Assembly (NCBI RefSeq): GCF_918797505.1
Contig: NC_092801.1
Coordinates: 14,198,001-14,262,000, forward strand
Source: Bemisia tabaci
Lineage: Eukaryota; Arthropoda; Insecta; Hemiptera; Aleyrodidae
Direction: 5' to 3'
DNA: 64,000 nt
The notes under the pieces were generated by a model. It saw only the letters and a list, made by a program, of their open reading frames with translations. It ran no database searches and was not told the DNA's origin. Positions 21,834-33,645 of the stretch are shown one piece after another; the first letter of the stretch is position 1; each line of letters begins with the position of its first letter. The translations under genes were made by a program, and so were the position numbers.

Positions 21834-22190
21834 CAGGGTGATTTTCGAGTTTTGACCTTTTCACAGGCCCACCACAAGGGGCACCAAATGTACATAATCG
21901 TACTTTGAGCGCCAATCGTAGCCAGAGGGGGGGGGGGGTGCTAAAATGTCTTTCGTCTCTTTTATTTATTTACTTTTTCAGAGATTCCCTCGTGATTATC
22001 TTCTGTGTTGTCTATTCTTTCTTCGTTGACTTCTTTCTTCCCCTTCTTCTTCCCCTTCTTCTCCCCTTCTTCCTCTCCTTCTTCTTCTTCGTCTTTTTCC
22101 TCCTTGACATCGTTATTTTCTCATTCTCATTTTCTGTTCTTTTATTTCTTCTTCGTCTTCGTCTTTTACCCTCCTTCATTCCGTAATTTA
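21834..22190. repeat. CAGGGTG-type fragment, poly-G and pyrimidine tract
   Basis: A single CAGGGTGATTTTCGAG end without a partner is followed by a G-run (about 21926-21937). From about 21990 to 22190 the plus strand is nearly pure C/T (CTTCTTCCCCTTCTTC and similar), which gives Phe/Leu/Ser-rich artefact frames. Confidence 0.7.
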
Positions 22191-22349
22191 GATTGCTAAA
22201 GTACGAAGCCTCGTATTTCCGCGCTTGCGACTCAGTCGTGTGAAATGGTGATTGGACTATATATTTTGCAATATGGAACTATAGTATTTCTTTTTTTAAA
22301 AAAACACAAACATATTGAAAACACTACGTACTCACTTGCGTAAATATTT

Positions 22350-22427
22350 GAACGTAATTATGCTAAAAGGAACTATGCTCCGAACGCAAACCCTATGTAC
22401 ATAGTTCCTTTTAGCATGAATACGTCC
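22350..22427. mobile_element. Short GGACGTAT MITE
   Basis: A 78-bp member with GAACGTAATTATGCTAAAAG and CTTTTAGCATGAATACGTCC ends and ATTT on both sides (22346-22349 and 22428-22431). It lies within a further inverted pair (GTACTCACTTGCGTAAATATTT at about 22329; AAATATTTACGG, then AAGTGAGTAC, at about 22495-22516). Bases 22520-23390 show nothing recognisable. Confidence 0.8.
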
Positions 22428-23390
22428 ATTTGTAAAAGTGAGCCGCAGCTGATGATGGGACCTAAGGACAAGAGACGCGTCCCTTTATTTTTACAAATAT
22501 TTACGGAAGTGAGTACATTAGCGTTTTCAAAATTTTTGTGTTTTTAAAAACTTGAGAACTTATATAGCCACCTAACGATGTTTTTTGGTATACTATCTCC
22601 AACTCATCCGTAAAAGCACCCATCTGCCTATGGAAACCAATTGCACATGGTTTATTTTTTAAATGAATCTCAGATAGGAGTTCCTAGTTGCAGAATTCTG
22701 TCCACTCAAAAATTTGAAACTGCGATCGTAAAAAATGATTTTTCTAATCATCTATCTTTACATACTATAAAAAGAACTGTTCTTTTTCAGGCGGAGGTTT
22801 GGAGAGAAATGAGGTTCTTTTCCATTTAAATGACAATGTATCAAAGTGGATTGCACACCAAGGATTGATATACTCTAGAGACTTTACGCAGCGTAAAACA
22901 GTAGCCAAATTCTACACCAGTGACTAATATCTACATGAAGAGAATAAAATCGAAATTGAAAAGGAGAAAATGAGAGTGAAGAAATCTTCAGAAGCTTATA
23001 GATGTACCTAAGCTGTAAAAAACACACCTATTCTTACAATTGATTCAAAACTAAGGAACGCAGTCTTCCTTTATTTTCACCCGGAACGTTTTACGCTGAA
23101 ACCCCTTTGGCATGATTGAAGCATTACGTAACCTAACCCCACTTAATACTAGCCTGCCCACACCGGTTACTCGGTGAATCGGCGAGTTCATAAGGTAATC
23201 CTATTGCGGACTGTGAAGATGTGCTTTGCGGAGACATTCTCCGTTATTCATCCACACTTTCTCCACTCATCTTTTATCCCAGTGTAATACCGTAAATTGC
23301 AATGTGACTCTGATATCACTTCCAACGCTTACATGGAAAATTCAATGATCGTAAATCCTGCACTTACGCACGAGGGGGCTACGCAAGGCG

Positions 23391-23545
23391 GAGGCGATTC
23401 TCGAAAGTTGGCAACACTGTTTTCCTCCATTTAAGTATATTAAAAACAATCGATTCTTGGTGAGGCAGCTTACCTCACTAACAATCGATATTTTTAATGG
23501 ATTCAAATGGAGGAATAATTTTGTTACCAACTTGCAAAATCGCTA
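23391..23545. repeat. Inverted pair around AAACAATCGATT
   Basis: GTTGGCAACACTGTTTTCC, then CTCCATTTAAGTAT, faces ATTCAAATGGAGGAATAATTTTG, then TTACCAAC. A CGATTCTTGGTGAGG..CCTCACTAACAATCG inner stem separates them. The outer motif resembles the palindrome at 57868-58438. Confidence 0.55.
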
Positions 23546-23676
23546 CTGACACAAGATGATCCCAAATTCCATTGTAAAGCATCTAAGAAATTCCATACCT
23601 ACTACCTAGCGCTGACTAAAAATGTATTATATAAAAGCGATTATCGTCCTTTGTGCTTTGACATCAGAAGCATTAA

Positions 23677-24117
23677 GGTGATTCGATGGACGCCATATTT
23701 TGTGTCAGAACGGCATATGCGATATATCGCATCACTTGGTTCCATTTTTTCAGCTACTCGTCATTTTTCTCCAATTTTGAGATCGAAATTCTGTTGTCAG
23801 GAGACTAAAAAACTCACTTACCAATTTTTACAAAGAAATTCAACGTAATGAGGGCGTGGTTTTTTTAGAGAGAAAATATCTCATTCAAGTGCAGTTTCGA
23901 TATCAGTATCGAATACGACGTTTTCTCTTTAAAAAAACCACGCCTTTATTACGTTGAATTTCTTTGTTAAAATTGGTAAGTGAGTGCTTTAGTCTCCTGA
24001 CAACAGAATTGCGATCTCAAAATTGGAGAAAAATGACGAGTAGCTGAAAAATGGAACCAATTGATGCGATATATTGCATATTGTTCTGCCACAAAATACG
24101 GCGTCCATCGAATCACC
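23677..24117. mobile_element. TTAA-flanked palindromic element, copy 1
   Basis: A 441-bp near-perfect palindrome with ends GGTGATTCGATGGACGCC and the reverse, flanked by TTAA on both sides (23673-23676, 24118-24121). Copies 2 and 3 are at 49918-50359 and 60711-61152. TTAA duplication is typical of piggyBac-type transposition, but the terminal bases (GGTG) are not the usual piggyBac CCC, so the assignment is tentative. A GGACGTAT-family fragment begins immediately after it (24124-24290). Confidence 0.8.
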
Positions 24118-24777
24118 TTAAAAGGATGCATTTCTGCTAAACGGAACAAGAGACAGGTGGGAAAGAAGGGGTGTGCTTGTTATAGTTGAGGGCCGTAAGA
24201 ATGAATGGGGATTATAAAGCGCCAGTGACGTCAGCGGTGACGACCAGACTTTACGAGCTCAACGCTGCCGCATTAACTCATGAGCCTTGTTTTCAACGCT
24301 CTTGTCACATGCGCAAAGCTTATGAGTCAGCATAAAGTTACCGCTTACTTCCGTTTCATAGAATGTAAAATCTCGCTTCTCCATTTTTCCAAAAGGAATA
24401 TCACGCCCACTTTTACATTATTTCGTGCGCGGCTCACCACGAGCCCATCCCATCTTGTCCCACACGTCTCTAAATCCGTTTGCCAAAAATACTTCTAAAT
24501 AGAAGTATCGCAAGTGAATATATTCTAAATATGTTAGGCCCCTCTTTGCGATCTTGTCGTTGATATGGTGCGTCATTTGAACGCTTCCCCACTAGTTACT
24601 AGAATTCTACAGGCAAATTGAGATCGGAAAGCGCTCCCTGTCGGCTGAGCGTTACGCATTCTCTTAACATAAAATTTAATTTCAATAATAAGAAAAAGTT
24701 TTTGCTAACAATTTTTTTCAATGCCTTGTGCTCTTTAGCTCCCTCATTCTTCAATATACACATCCCGCAGTTGAATC

Positions 24778-25089
24778 TAGAGTCCCTTTATACTGAGAGT
24801 CAAGACAGCACCCCCTCATGGAGTAACTAACGGGAACAAAGATTACACAAATTGAACGTTTTTCGTAATCTTTGATCGACCCGTTCTCAAATTCTTTTCT
24901 CCGTTCCTTCTCTCATTCCGTTTGTGCCATATCGAACCCGTAATTCCTAGGTTCATCCCAGATTATAATATTTGCAATCGGTAAAAATGTAATCTTTATT
25001 CCCGTTTGTGACACTGTGGAGGCCGAAAACACCAGAATTAATCAGAAATGGATTCACATTATCTTGACTCTCAGTATAAAGGGACTCTA
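24778..25089. mobile_element. hAT-like MITE, TAGAGTCCC ends, copy 2
   Basis: 312 bp, the same length as the copy at 4324-4635. Flanked by the 8-bp duplication GTTGAATC (24770-24777 and 25090-25097). The internal region carries CACAAACGGGAATAAAGATT-type sequence shared with copy 1. Non-coding. Confidence 0.9.
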
Positions 25090-25121
25090 GTTGAATCGAC
25101 ATCAACGTGACTTTCCTTACA

Positions 25122-25393
25122 GTGGGGCGATTATTGAAACTGATAGACAAAGCGATAGACAAAGATGACATAGGAAGTATAAAGCAATTCTATTGCTTGA
25201 AATGGGTGGTTCTCATCGACTAAGAGGGAAAATGATAGACTAACTGTCGGGTTTCTCGTGGGTTGCCGTTACTTAGTCGATTACCTACCTCCTTTGTCCA
25301 TTGCAACAACCCGTTTCCACCAATAGGATCCCTCCAAATCCCTTTTGTCGTCTTTGTCTATAGCTTTATCTATCAGTTTCAATAATCGGTCCG
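25122..25393. repeat. Palindromic element, GATTATTGAAACTGATAGAC ends
   Basis: The left end GATTATTGAAACTGATAGAC is mirrored by GTCTATAGCTTTATCTATCAG, then TTTCAATAATCG. The arms contain GACTAAG/CTTAGTC further in. No coding signal. Confidence 0.65.
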
Positions 25394-25451
25394 CAAGCCG
25401 GTTCGATGTGCCATGACAAGCGGAACACATGGATTGACAGCGCGTCGTTCC

Positions 25452-25695
25452 CCGTACAAAGAAACGTAACTCCATTCCAAGGTTGCCAAATTGACTCAAA
25501 CAATTAAATCATTTTACTAAAATGTACGTGAGCAATTTTTATCCAAAATTTTCTAATTTTTGCATGGAATCTAGAGAAAAATCAGTGAAATTTTCAGTTT
25601 AAAATGCCCATAATTCTCTTGCTTAATGAGCGATTTGTGATTAGGAATTTGGCAACATTGAAATGGAGCTATGTCCTCTCATGACGGAACGACGA
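25452..25695. repeat. Inverted element, CGTAACTCCATTCCAAGG ends
   Basis: Left AAACGTAACTCCATTCCAAG, then GTTGCCAAATTG; right TTTGGCAACATTGAAATGGA, then GCTATGT. A relative lies at about 60107-60340 (GAACGTATCTCTATTCC..GGCAACATTGTAATGGAG), and a loose end occurs at about 56380-56440. Confidence 0.6.
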
Positions 25696-25783
25696 GTTGC
25701 GACTTTATGATGCATCCGAAAGATTTATGAACGTTTTAGCGTTGCTACTTGCATCGACAGCCATGCTCGGGGCATTCGAAAAT

Positions 25784-25863
25784 GAACGTATTTATGCTAA
25801 AAGGAACTATGTGAATAAAGTTCGCATGTGACATAAGTAATGCCTTTTAGCATAAATACGTCC
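25784..25863. mobile_element. Short GGACGTAT MITE
   Basis: 80 bp with GAACGTATTTATGCTAAAAG and CTTTTAGCATAAATACGTCC ends. Flanks AAAT and GAAT differ at one base. Confidence 0.75.
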
Positions 25864-26182
25864 GAATCATTCATCATTACGGTGTCGTCCGTGCTTTATT
25901 TATCATGTGCGTCCATTGTTTCAGCGCGTGCCCTTTTGAACTCGCCGAGTTAAAATCATGGATGTGCTACTGGTTCCTGATTGAATTTTAGTTCCGCTAA
26001 AGTGAAAGCGAGGGGCTCGGCCGAAGTGCGTGATAATACGTGATAGCTTTATTCTCAGTGGCACGTCGATTTTCGTCGCTTCTGTATGTTACACCAGCAT
26101 CATTCATAACATGTGTCAATGTTGCACTAAATATGTGATTGGAATAGTCTGCTGGGCTGCCGAGGTGAGCCTGAGCATGTCG

Positions 26183-26595
26183 CTCTGAAAAAAAATTCTC
26201 GGCGTTTTTACCAAGGTCCGTTGGTACCTTTACCATTTCACTTTTTTTACCAATTATTGGTAATTTTACCAAGATAGACTGGGAAGCTTACCTAAAAACC
26301 GGTATTTTTACTGTTTTTTCAGGTAAAAATCCCTTTTTTATTGGTAATCAATTCCCGGCAACTTTGCCGTTTTATCTCGGAAATTCTACCAGAGCCGATA
26401 AAAAATATTGGCGTTTTTACCGGGGTCCGGTAAAATTACCGAGAAAGTCGATAATTTTACCGAGATTTCTCGGTAAAATTACCAATTCGATAAATGGCAA
26501 TTTTACCAAGAAAAAACTGGGATCAAATAGAACCCTGAATTCTTGGTAATTTTACCCTTTTCTTAGTAAATACACCAAGATTTATTTTTTCAGTG
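26183..26595. mobile_element. GGTAA/TTACC-rich element, copy 1
   Basis: About 413 bp, built from many TTTTACC / GGTAA words and ending in CCAAGATTTATTTTTTCAGTG (left end decayed, CTCTGAAAAAAAATTCTCGG). A second full copy is at 52461-52877, in an intron of the poly-Cys gene. No clear target duplication. Non-coding. Confidence 0.7.
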
Positions 26596-26673
26596 ATGGC
26601 CAAAGCGCGAAACCACGCATCTCCATTTGCGACGTTGTAGACTTCCTGTCATACTTTATTTTTCCTTCACCAG

Positions 26674-27214
26674 CAGGGCCGGATTTACCTACTTGCCGCC
26701 CATGGGCCGCTAGTATTTTTCCGCCCCCTTCTCATTCGTTTTGAAACATCAATGAAAACCATCAAATGGACGTGCCAGCGGGGGAGAGGTGCATAAAACG
26801 CCTTTACTGATGTTGAACACATTTTTTCGCAAAGCCCTGTAAACACTACTAGCAAAAGTTCACGGAACTTTGCGCGAAAGTTAAGTTTCGTAGACCTATC
26901 TCTGTGTGGACAAGGCCTTCTATTCATAAGAAATGAACGAAAAAATCATGAAAGAACAAACGCGCCGTTCCAGCCAAATTGCGTGTTTGATTTCGCTCTT
27001 AACTCGACTATTTAAAGGTGCTGTCTCTTGTATCACTGAAAGACGACAAAAGTAGAAATTACTATACTCTCAGAAAATTAGAGATTTCGTTGCCTTTTCT
27101 CGTTTGTAATTTTCTATTCTAAATCCGAATTTTTTTAATACCTACATTTAAAAACATTGCAAAATTTGCCGCCATGGGCCGCGGCCCATGTGGCCACCCC
27201 TCTTATCCGGCCCT
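26674..27214. mobile_element. hAT-like element, CAGGGCCGG ends, copy 1
   Basis: 541 bp with ends CAGGGCCGGATTTACC and ATCCGGCCCTG. The flanks TTCACCAG and CTCACCAG agree at 7 of 8 bases, an 8-bp duplication as in hAT elements. It is inserted in a relative of the 57568-57826 element. It lacks the internal minisatellite that copies at 35040-35539 and 54862-55580 carry. No transposase frame. Bases 27345-28165 downstream show nothing recognisable. Confidence 0.82.
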
Positions 27215-28167
27215 GCTCACCAGCAAACTTTATTTCTTGAGAACTTCCTTGATAATTCCTCCCATTCAACAGAAAATTCCGTGTAAATTTCAAGCCATTA
27301 TGTTGGCTTTTTTTTTCGCGGAACAATAAATTAAGCTCGGAGATTTTTGAACGCCGTAATGGAGATACTTTTCAACATTTGGCTATCGATGTGTACAAGT
27401 GAAATTTGAGGAAATGAACCTTGTTTCGTTTGGGCTGAAAATATTATTGAATGCATCATCTGCGTAAAGTTGTCAATTAATTTGCTTTGTACTGGGCAGA
27501 AAATTCACTAAAATTTGCAAAAAACCTGCAGGACCATTTTCATATAAAAAATTAAATTTCCAACTTAAATTTGGCAATAGCTGATAAGGCTTGGTTCCTT
27601 TCTGCTTAACGCGGTCCGAATTAGCTCGTCCCACTTTGTATAATAACAGAATATTGATGCTAAACTCTGGCCTTTATAATCTACCGCACTTATATTGTCT
27701 ACGTTGATATTGTAAAGGTCCAGATTGAAAAGGGTTTTTCCGGTCTGGTGCACAGAATTAGTTTTGAAACTGAGTGTACATGCATCATCCTAGTTGTTGC
27801 TATCTTTTTTTTTCTTAAACATTTTTATTCGATGAAAATTTAACCGCTAAAATCTAAACATTTTTTCGTAACTATCTACATATGATCTACGCGAAAAGCT
27901 AAGAACTAAGTTAGAAGCTAACATTAATGATCACCTAACTAAAGAGTATTAAAAATTCTCAAGCTGTACATAAGCCGAAAGTAGGAACACGACGGGGAAA
28001 AAACTAAGAATATGGGCACACAAACATCAAATTTTAACGATTCTATGAAAGCATGACGTTTAGAGCCGTCACAGGCTGATTTTCAACTGTTATACAAACA
28101 TGTGTACAATTGTACAGAGCGGTCCACGTAAGATTAGGGTCCCTGTATACCCTCAAACACTTATGTA

Positions 28168-28360
28168 TTATACAGGGTGTCTCACGAAAAAGGAGCCACC
28201 TGGAATATCTGGCGAACGGGTTGGAATTTCGAAAAACGGTAAAAGACGTGTTCGTTTATATCGTGGAGGACACCTTTTGACGTATTTTAAATTTTCCACA
28301 GCTGCGGGAGGGGCGCGGGGCGGGGGGGGATGCCCCTCCCGTAATCGAACTTTTTAAACA
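28168..28360. repeat. Single CAGGGTGTCTCACG end with G-run
   Basis: An orphan element end (ACAGGGTGTCTCACGAAAAA) followed by a GGGGCGCGGGGCGGGGGGGG tract. No matching right end is visible nearby, so I read it as a truncated copy of a foldback-type family. Confidence 0.5.
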
Positions 28361-28400
28361 ATTACATGCAATTCTGATTCTGGAACATGTAATAGAGTGC

Positions 28401-28845
28401 TGAAATGGGTCAGTTGTGCTGGTCACAGAATCGTGTTTTGATGCATGATTCTAGTAGATTAGCTAAAAATAATGAGATTCGTCCAAACAGCAACTTTCCA
28501 CATTCAATATTAACCGAGAAGTAGCCCTGCGGATATTTGGGTTTTATCCACGCGACATTATATCCATCGCGGTAGTGACACCCTTGGTTTCTTTCACCTT
28601 GCCTTCATCCAAGATTCATGTACCTAAGTGACCAGTGCGTCACTGACTGTTGGAAGCAAGGTGGAAGAAACCACAGGTGTCACTTCTGCGGTGGATGGCG
28701 TCAAAAATCTGACTTTTTGAAGAGCGATATCTCGATTCATATTGAACGTAGAAAGTTAAAGTTTGAACCGATCTCATTAATTTCAGCTAATCTACTAGAA
28801 TGGAGCATCAAAACAAAATTATGTGACCAGTGCAACCGACCCATT
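28401..28845. repeat. ~445-bp diverged palindrome
   Basis: TGAAATGGGTCAGTTGTGC, then TGGTCAC, on the left is mirrored by GTGACCAGTGCAACCGACCC, then ATTCG, on the right. An inner stem shares GTGACACC..GGTTTCTTTCACCTTGC and GCAAGGTGGAAGAAACC. No frame of interest. Confidence 0.65.
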
Positions 28846-28863
28846 CGTACCTCGTCTAGTGGT

Positions 28864-29373
28864 CAATGGAGATGCTGCATGCGTGAGGAATTTGCGATTT
28901 GACTACTGATTCTCATGTAAAAGTTCGCGAGAAACACGATGGGGCAACTGGTTTTCTCTAAAATCAGCTCCCAAGCTCAAAAAAAGCTCTCAAGTTGAGG
29001 CCAAAAAGGAGGGAATATCCCACGCTACCCCGAGAGTCCACCTCTACATCAAGACTAACTATCCATGCAAAGATAGGGAGCAAATACATTAGTAGTGATG
29101 CCGTGTTTTCAGTTTTAGAGTCCCCAAATAAAGTGGCAGCCCTGTCAATGTATTTGCTCCCTATCTTTGCATGGATAGTTAGTCTTGATGTAGAGGTGGA
29201 CTCTCGGGGTAGCGTGGGATATTCCCTCCTTTTTGGCCTCAACTTGAGAGCTTTTTTTGAGCTTGGGAGCTGATTTTAGAGAAAACCAGTTGCCCCATCG
29301 TGTTTCTCGCGAACTTTTACATGAGAATCAGTAGTCAAATCGCAAATTCCTCACGCATGCAACATCTCCATTG
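28864..29373. repeat. 510-bp near-perfect palindrome, CAATGGAGATG ends, copy 1
   Basis: The arms are almost identical reverse complements, giving the same 92-codon frame on both strands; this is symmetry, not coding. The central loop is about 90 bp. A second copy is at 36432-36942, and a 55-bp terminal fragment is at about 51001-51055. It ends 24 bp short of the stop codon of poly-Cys copy A. Confidence 0.9.
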
Positions 29374-29396
29374 TTAGGATAGGATAGGCATATGTC

Positions 29397-29733
29397 TTAT
29401 TGGCGTGGTGGGTAAGGATATGGTTCATTAGGATCGGGTGGGAAAGTATACCGCTTGTACTCATCTTCGTCACAGCAATTTGCCCAGCAGCAGCAGCACA
29501 TGAGGCCAAGAGCCGCTTTATTCTTTCGGGCCCATCTTTTGAACCGAATCCCTATGTGAGCGGGTTTTTCCTCGTGTCTCGTGAGTCCTCGAGTGTCTAA
29601 CGTCCCTTCACCACCACCCACGCTTCTGGTTTCCAGCTGTCCCACGATGGGCGGATGTGCAGAGGACATCCGCCGTGCTAGGAGTTTCGGACAACACTGT
29701 CGAGGAGTTGAGAATCGCTTCAGCATCCAATGT
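29397..29733 (-). pseudogene. Poly-Cys secreted protein family, copy A, last exon
   Basis: Not a family I recognise. The exon begins after a TTGCAG acceptor. In the phase supplied by the first exon (30884-30913) it reads TLDAEAILNSSTVLSETP, homologous to copy C, but then meets a stop. One base out of phase, the same DNA encodes QLETR, a basic stretch (KRWARKNKAALG), CCCCWANCCDEDEYK and a Pro/Tyr-rich tail ending in TAA. The exon length (337) is not a multiple of three, so at least one frame change or an unseen splice is needed, and I call it a probable pseudogene. The closest paralogue is copy C. The poly-Cys is encoded by TGC/TGT codons. Alternative: a still-functional gene with a small intron I cannot place. 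Confidence 0.55.
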
Positions 29734-29943
29734 CTGCAATTAAATTTAATATTATATTGATAGGTGCTCAATGCTCGGAGGGTTATATTTCGACGGAGGG
29801 CAGTGTAGTTTAGGTGTCGTAGAGCGCTAGGGAATGCTAAAGCGACTTATTTGTGTGTTGTTGTTGTTTTAAACATTTAAGGTGTTTTAGCAAAGCTCGG
29901 CCATTGACACCTAGAGCAGAGATCACAAAAAGAGAGGTGCAAA

Positions 29944-30507
29944 AAATGGACCACTAGACAAGGTACAAATTTAAGCATTCTGATACATGTTTCTTAACCA
30001 GAATTTCACGTAGAGCACGATTCACTCAACGAAAACTAATAAAACAATTAAACTCCATACGAAGGTATTAACGTTTTTATTTCACATTGGTTACAAGGAA
30101 TTTGAACTGCCCGCTGACAAGAAACTCGAAGCTCTACGTGAGTCAAATCGCGCACTATAACGGTTTCAACAAGCTTCTCAATCGAATAATGTTCATTTCC
30201 CACCATGTGTTGTTCAAACTATAAGCAATTTGCTACAGCTGAGCCAAAGCGTCAAGATTGAGGTTGCCAGATTTTTGTATCGTAGAGGCTGCCATGATAA
30301 CGTTTAGCGCACGATGTGAATCACGCAGAGCATTGAGTTTTCATGAGCGCGGGTTGTTTGAATTTACGCATCAAGAATCATTAAATATCCTTGGAAGGAG
30401 TTTATTTCGGTCATTTGCGTTGTGCGCGTCGTATTTTACGTGAAATTTTAGTTAAGAAACATATACCAGAATGCTGAAATTCGTACCTTGTCTAGTGGTC
30501 CATTATG
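29944..30507. mobile_element. Inverted-repeat element, GGACCACTAGACAAGG ends, copy 2
   Basis: Both ends match the element at 7979-8526 (AATGGACCACTAGACAAGG and its reverse). It lies in the intron of poly-Cys copy A. Non-coding. Confidence 0.8.
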
Positions 30508-30883
30508 TATGGATGTATGCAAAAGAGAAAAGTTACGGTAGCCCGAAATACAATAGTGAAAAACACAGTAAAAACGGTGGGAAACAAGGCTAAACAAATG
30601 AAAATATTCATTCAATATTCATATTTATGAAAATATTCGCAGGACGTTTTGGTTGGTGACCTAAGCCATTATCAACTGCTAAAATAAATACAAAATTAAA
30701 CAAAAGTCTAAAATGACACAGCCACATTAAAAAGCGTGTGATCAGCCCCGAGGAAAATTAGGTCTAAGTATCAGTCCGGTCAATTGGCTGTTCTGATATT
30801 AGCTGCGCCTAGTGTTAGAGATTGGTGTTTACTTTTACTCTTGCCTATTCAATACTAATAATTGAGCGCAAATAATAACTTAC

Positions 30884-30913
30884 CAAACCAACAAAGTATA
30901 TGAGCCAAAACAT
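30884..30913 (-). CDS. Poly-Cys family, copy A, first exon (30 nt)
   Basis: ATG at 30913 begins ten codons, MFWLIYFVGL, followed directly by GTAAGT. Length, phase 0 and the leading MF-x-L pattern match the first exons at 45453-45482 and 56038-56067. The encoded peptide is the hydrophobic start of a signal peptide. The 5' flank up to about 31270 is homologous to that of copy C (shared CTGGTCAGTAGTTTGTG and GTTTAAAAGGA on the minus strand), so promoter and exon were duplicated together. Confidence 0.65.
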
Positions 30914-31497
30914 GATTGCGTAGCAGGGAGATTACGGTGGCCGTTTCAGAATGGTACAACTTTTTATCACCGTATACGAATTGTAATATATTACACAAGA
31001 TCACTTCTCGGTTTTGGTTGCACCAAGGTATATGATATTATAGGTGCCTTTGACGACGACAATACCACACAAACTATACCGATGAGTGTCCAATGGACGT
31101 TACCGGGGGGTCAGGGTGCACCTTTGTAAAATTTTGTAAAATGTTGTAATTTTTCCTCCGACTTGAACAATAAAGAAAAACCGCACAAACTACTGACCAG
31201 GATATGAGAGTCACTAGGCATGCCAACAAGCTACTCGTTCCTTTTAAACCTCATTCCCCCCCCCCCCCCCGAACGTCTGACGTTTGTTTCCAGGGAGCTC
31301 ATCGACGTGATGATGTTCGCCCAACGTAAAGGCAAGTGGATTTTGACATGCAGCAAATTTGTATTAAAAAATATGTTTATGAAAAAATTTCAATTATTCA
31401 ATTGAAAAAAAATAATTCAATTGCGACATAATCAAGTAAGTATTATGGGGTTGACGCGTTTCGAGCGGACGGCTCATCATCAGTGAGGGAAAAAAGT

Positions 31498-31662
31498 CAG
31501 TGGCGTGGTGTGCTTTGCGATGTATCGATTGTTATGTCATTTTAACCTATGGAAAAGGATCGATAAACAGGGAGTACGCAGCGAACACCTTAATAATCGA
31601 TTCTTTACCATAGGTTTAAATGGCATAACAATCGATAAATCGCAATTCACGCCACGCCACTG
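31498..31662. mobile_element. hAT-like MITE, CAGTGGCGTGG ends, copy 1
   Basis: 165 bp with ends CAGTGGCGTGGTGTGC and CACGCCACGCCACTG and the perfect 8-bp duplication AAAAAAGT (31490-31497 and 31663-31670). The palindromic interior is built around ATCGATTGTTATG. Non-coding. It lies in the shared 5' flank region of poly-Cys copy A. Confidence 0.9.
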
Positions 31663-32705
31663 AAAAAAGTCATGTTCTTTGTCATAAGCAAGCAGAAAAG
31701 GAAAGAATGAAATTTTAATGAACAAAAAATTGAAGGAATTGCGACAGATGACATTGTGAAACGCAGGAAAACCACGCCAATGAACTAGTCGGTTATCCGT
31801 GCGCTGCAATTCTGAGTACGACGTTTGCGTATGCTTTCTTGTAATTTGTGAGGTCATCCTTTACCAAAGATGTAAAGACGAAGTGCTCGACTGCTCGTAT
31901 CTATAAGCACAGGGAAAAAGTGAAGCCTGGTTTTGCGCTGGGTGCTTGTGTGAGTGTGTAAATGAGGGCGGGAATTCATGGCGGCAAACGGAAATTTGAT
32001 TTGAACTCGTCCTTTTGATTTTTCCACATTTCTTCTTCTAAACGTGTTTTAAATGCCTACAACGAATATATTAAAAAAGTTGGGACATTGATTTTTATAA
32101 TACACCTACTTTTGCTCGGTAACAGGCAGTAATCTCAGATAAAGTTAGTTTTTCCTCTGCTCATGGTGGTCCTGCCGGCTCAAATAGGCCGTTACAGTCC
32201 TAGATGACCGTTACTCCCGAATGAAATTAATTGGTCTATGACGGACCAAAAATAACCTAAAGCCAACAAAATATATGTTGGTAAGTGGATATGGGCAAAA
32301 ATCAACCTAGAATACTTTGTTTACGCAATTTTATTCAGTTCCCGCCCTACATTTGAATTTCAAACTTGTCCCGATTTTGCCGCCAATCCTCTAGCCGATA
32401 GTAGAGGTGGTTGGAAAGAAGCTTCATTTTTTGCTTTTAGCGCTCTGTCTTCACGTCTTTGTGCTTTACAAACGGGAGGACCAAAAACTTTAAGGGAAGA
32501 CAAAAATTGGAAAGCTTGAATATCTGGTTGGATGCAAAAAGTGTGCGTCTTCATTGCAATATTTAGATATCCTGGACTATGTGTTTTCTTCCATTAAGGA
32601 AAACGAACCAAAATGCTACCTCGCAGTTTTGTATTTTTTTTTTAGAATAGGTTACAAAAATTCACGTGTACTTTCAATGAAAACTTTTGATGGATATTCC
32701 TTTGC

Positions 32706-33645
32706 CCTGGTAAAAATTGGCAGTAGAATCTGTGTTCCAAATATCATAGACCTAAAGCTGGCTGTAAGATTTCCAATAGCTTCTGCAGTCGGCTGTACAA
32801 TTTCTTATAGCCTTTTATAGCCGATGGCGATTAAGCAACAGCCAGACAATAAAGTTTATGCTAAACGTTACTAAATACGGATACTAGGACTTTGTTAGTT
32901 TTTGGACTACCGCTCTCTTTTTGGGCCGTAGTATCTTGATTTATTTTGCGAGAAAAGCTCCGTACTTTTGAAGGATGCCTGTCATTCTTAATATGTTGGA
33001 GCGCTTTCAATTTCTTATGATACTGTGCAATACCTCTGGTGTGAAATAGTTGCTTCAGACGCCGTGGCACGCTGCGGCGCGGCGGGCGGGCAGGGAGCGC
33101 GAAACGCGCATTGGCGCCTACAAACCTAACAGGGATACTTCACGCATTGCGCAATGCGTGAAGTATCCCTGTTAGGTTTGTAGGCGCCAGTGCGTCGCCG
33201 CTCCGCTTTGTGTTAGGCTCTAATATTTAATCTCGCGGAGTCAGCGTTATTCAACTCATGATTTTGAAATGTTTGCACACTCTGTATGGACTATTCTCAT
33301 TTTAATTGATGAAAAAAAAAAAAATATGTTGCAAAGGAAAGTATAATGTGTGTTTTGTAAATATAAGGGTAGTTCCGTATCAAACTTACTGATTTCCAAA
33401 GCACACGAATTTCTACACAATTTCTTATAGCTTTTTATAGCTAATGGCGATAAAGTGGAAAGCCCGGCGATAGGAACTATAGCCCGACTGTACATTTTTT
33501 TATAGCTTCGTACAGCCCGGCTATATGATTTGCTCCGCTTTCTATAGCCAGCTATATGATTTTCAATAGCCTTTTTTAGTCGGCTATAAGAACTCCTATG
33601 GTATTTTGAAACGCAGCTCCTATCGCCAATTTTTACCAGGGTGAG
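32706..33645. mobile_element. ~940-bp element with CCCTGGTAAAAATTGGC ends
   Basis: The left end CCCTGGTAAAAATTGGC is mirrored by GCCAATTTTTACCAGGG. Inner inverted words are based on TTATAGCC/GGCTATAA. No transposase frame. It contains the perfect 76-bp palindrome at 33113-33188. The preceding 31863-32705 and following 33646-34327 stretches show nothing recognisable. Confidence 0.65.
33113..33188. repeat. Perfect 76-bp palindrome of the minisatellite unit
   Basis: Two 38-nt arms (GGCGCCTACAAACCTAACAG..ACGCATTGC) meet with no spacer and no mismatch. The sequence is the minisatellite core (GGCGCxTACAA..TACTTCACGCATTGC) folded head to head. Confidence 0.9.

Noticed and set aside
21905..22199. 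Phe/Leu/Ser-rich membrane protein
   Set aside because: Low-complexity pyrimidine tract; two overlapping frames are both open for the same compositional reason.
28964..29273. Identical 92-codon frames on both strands
   Set aside because: They arise from the symmetric arms of the 510-bp palindrome; no start context, domain or relatives support coding.
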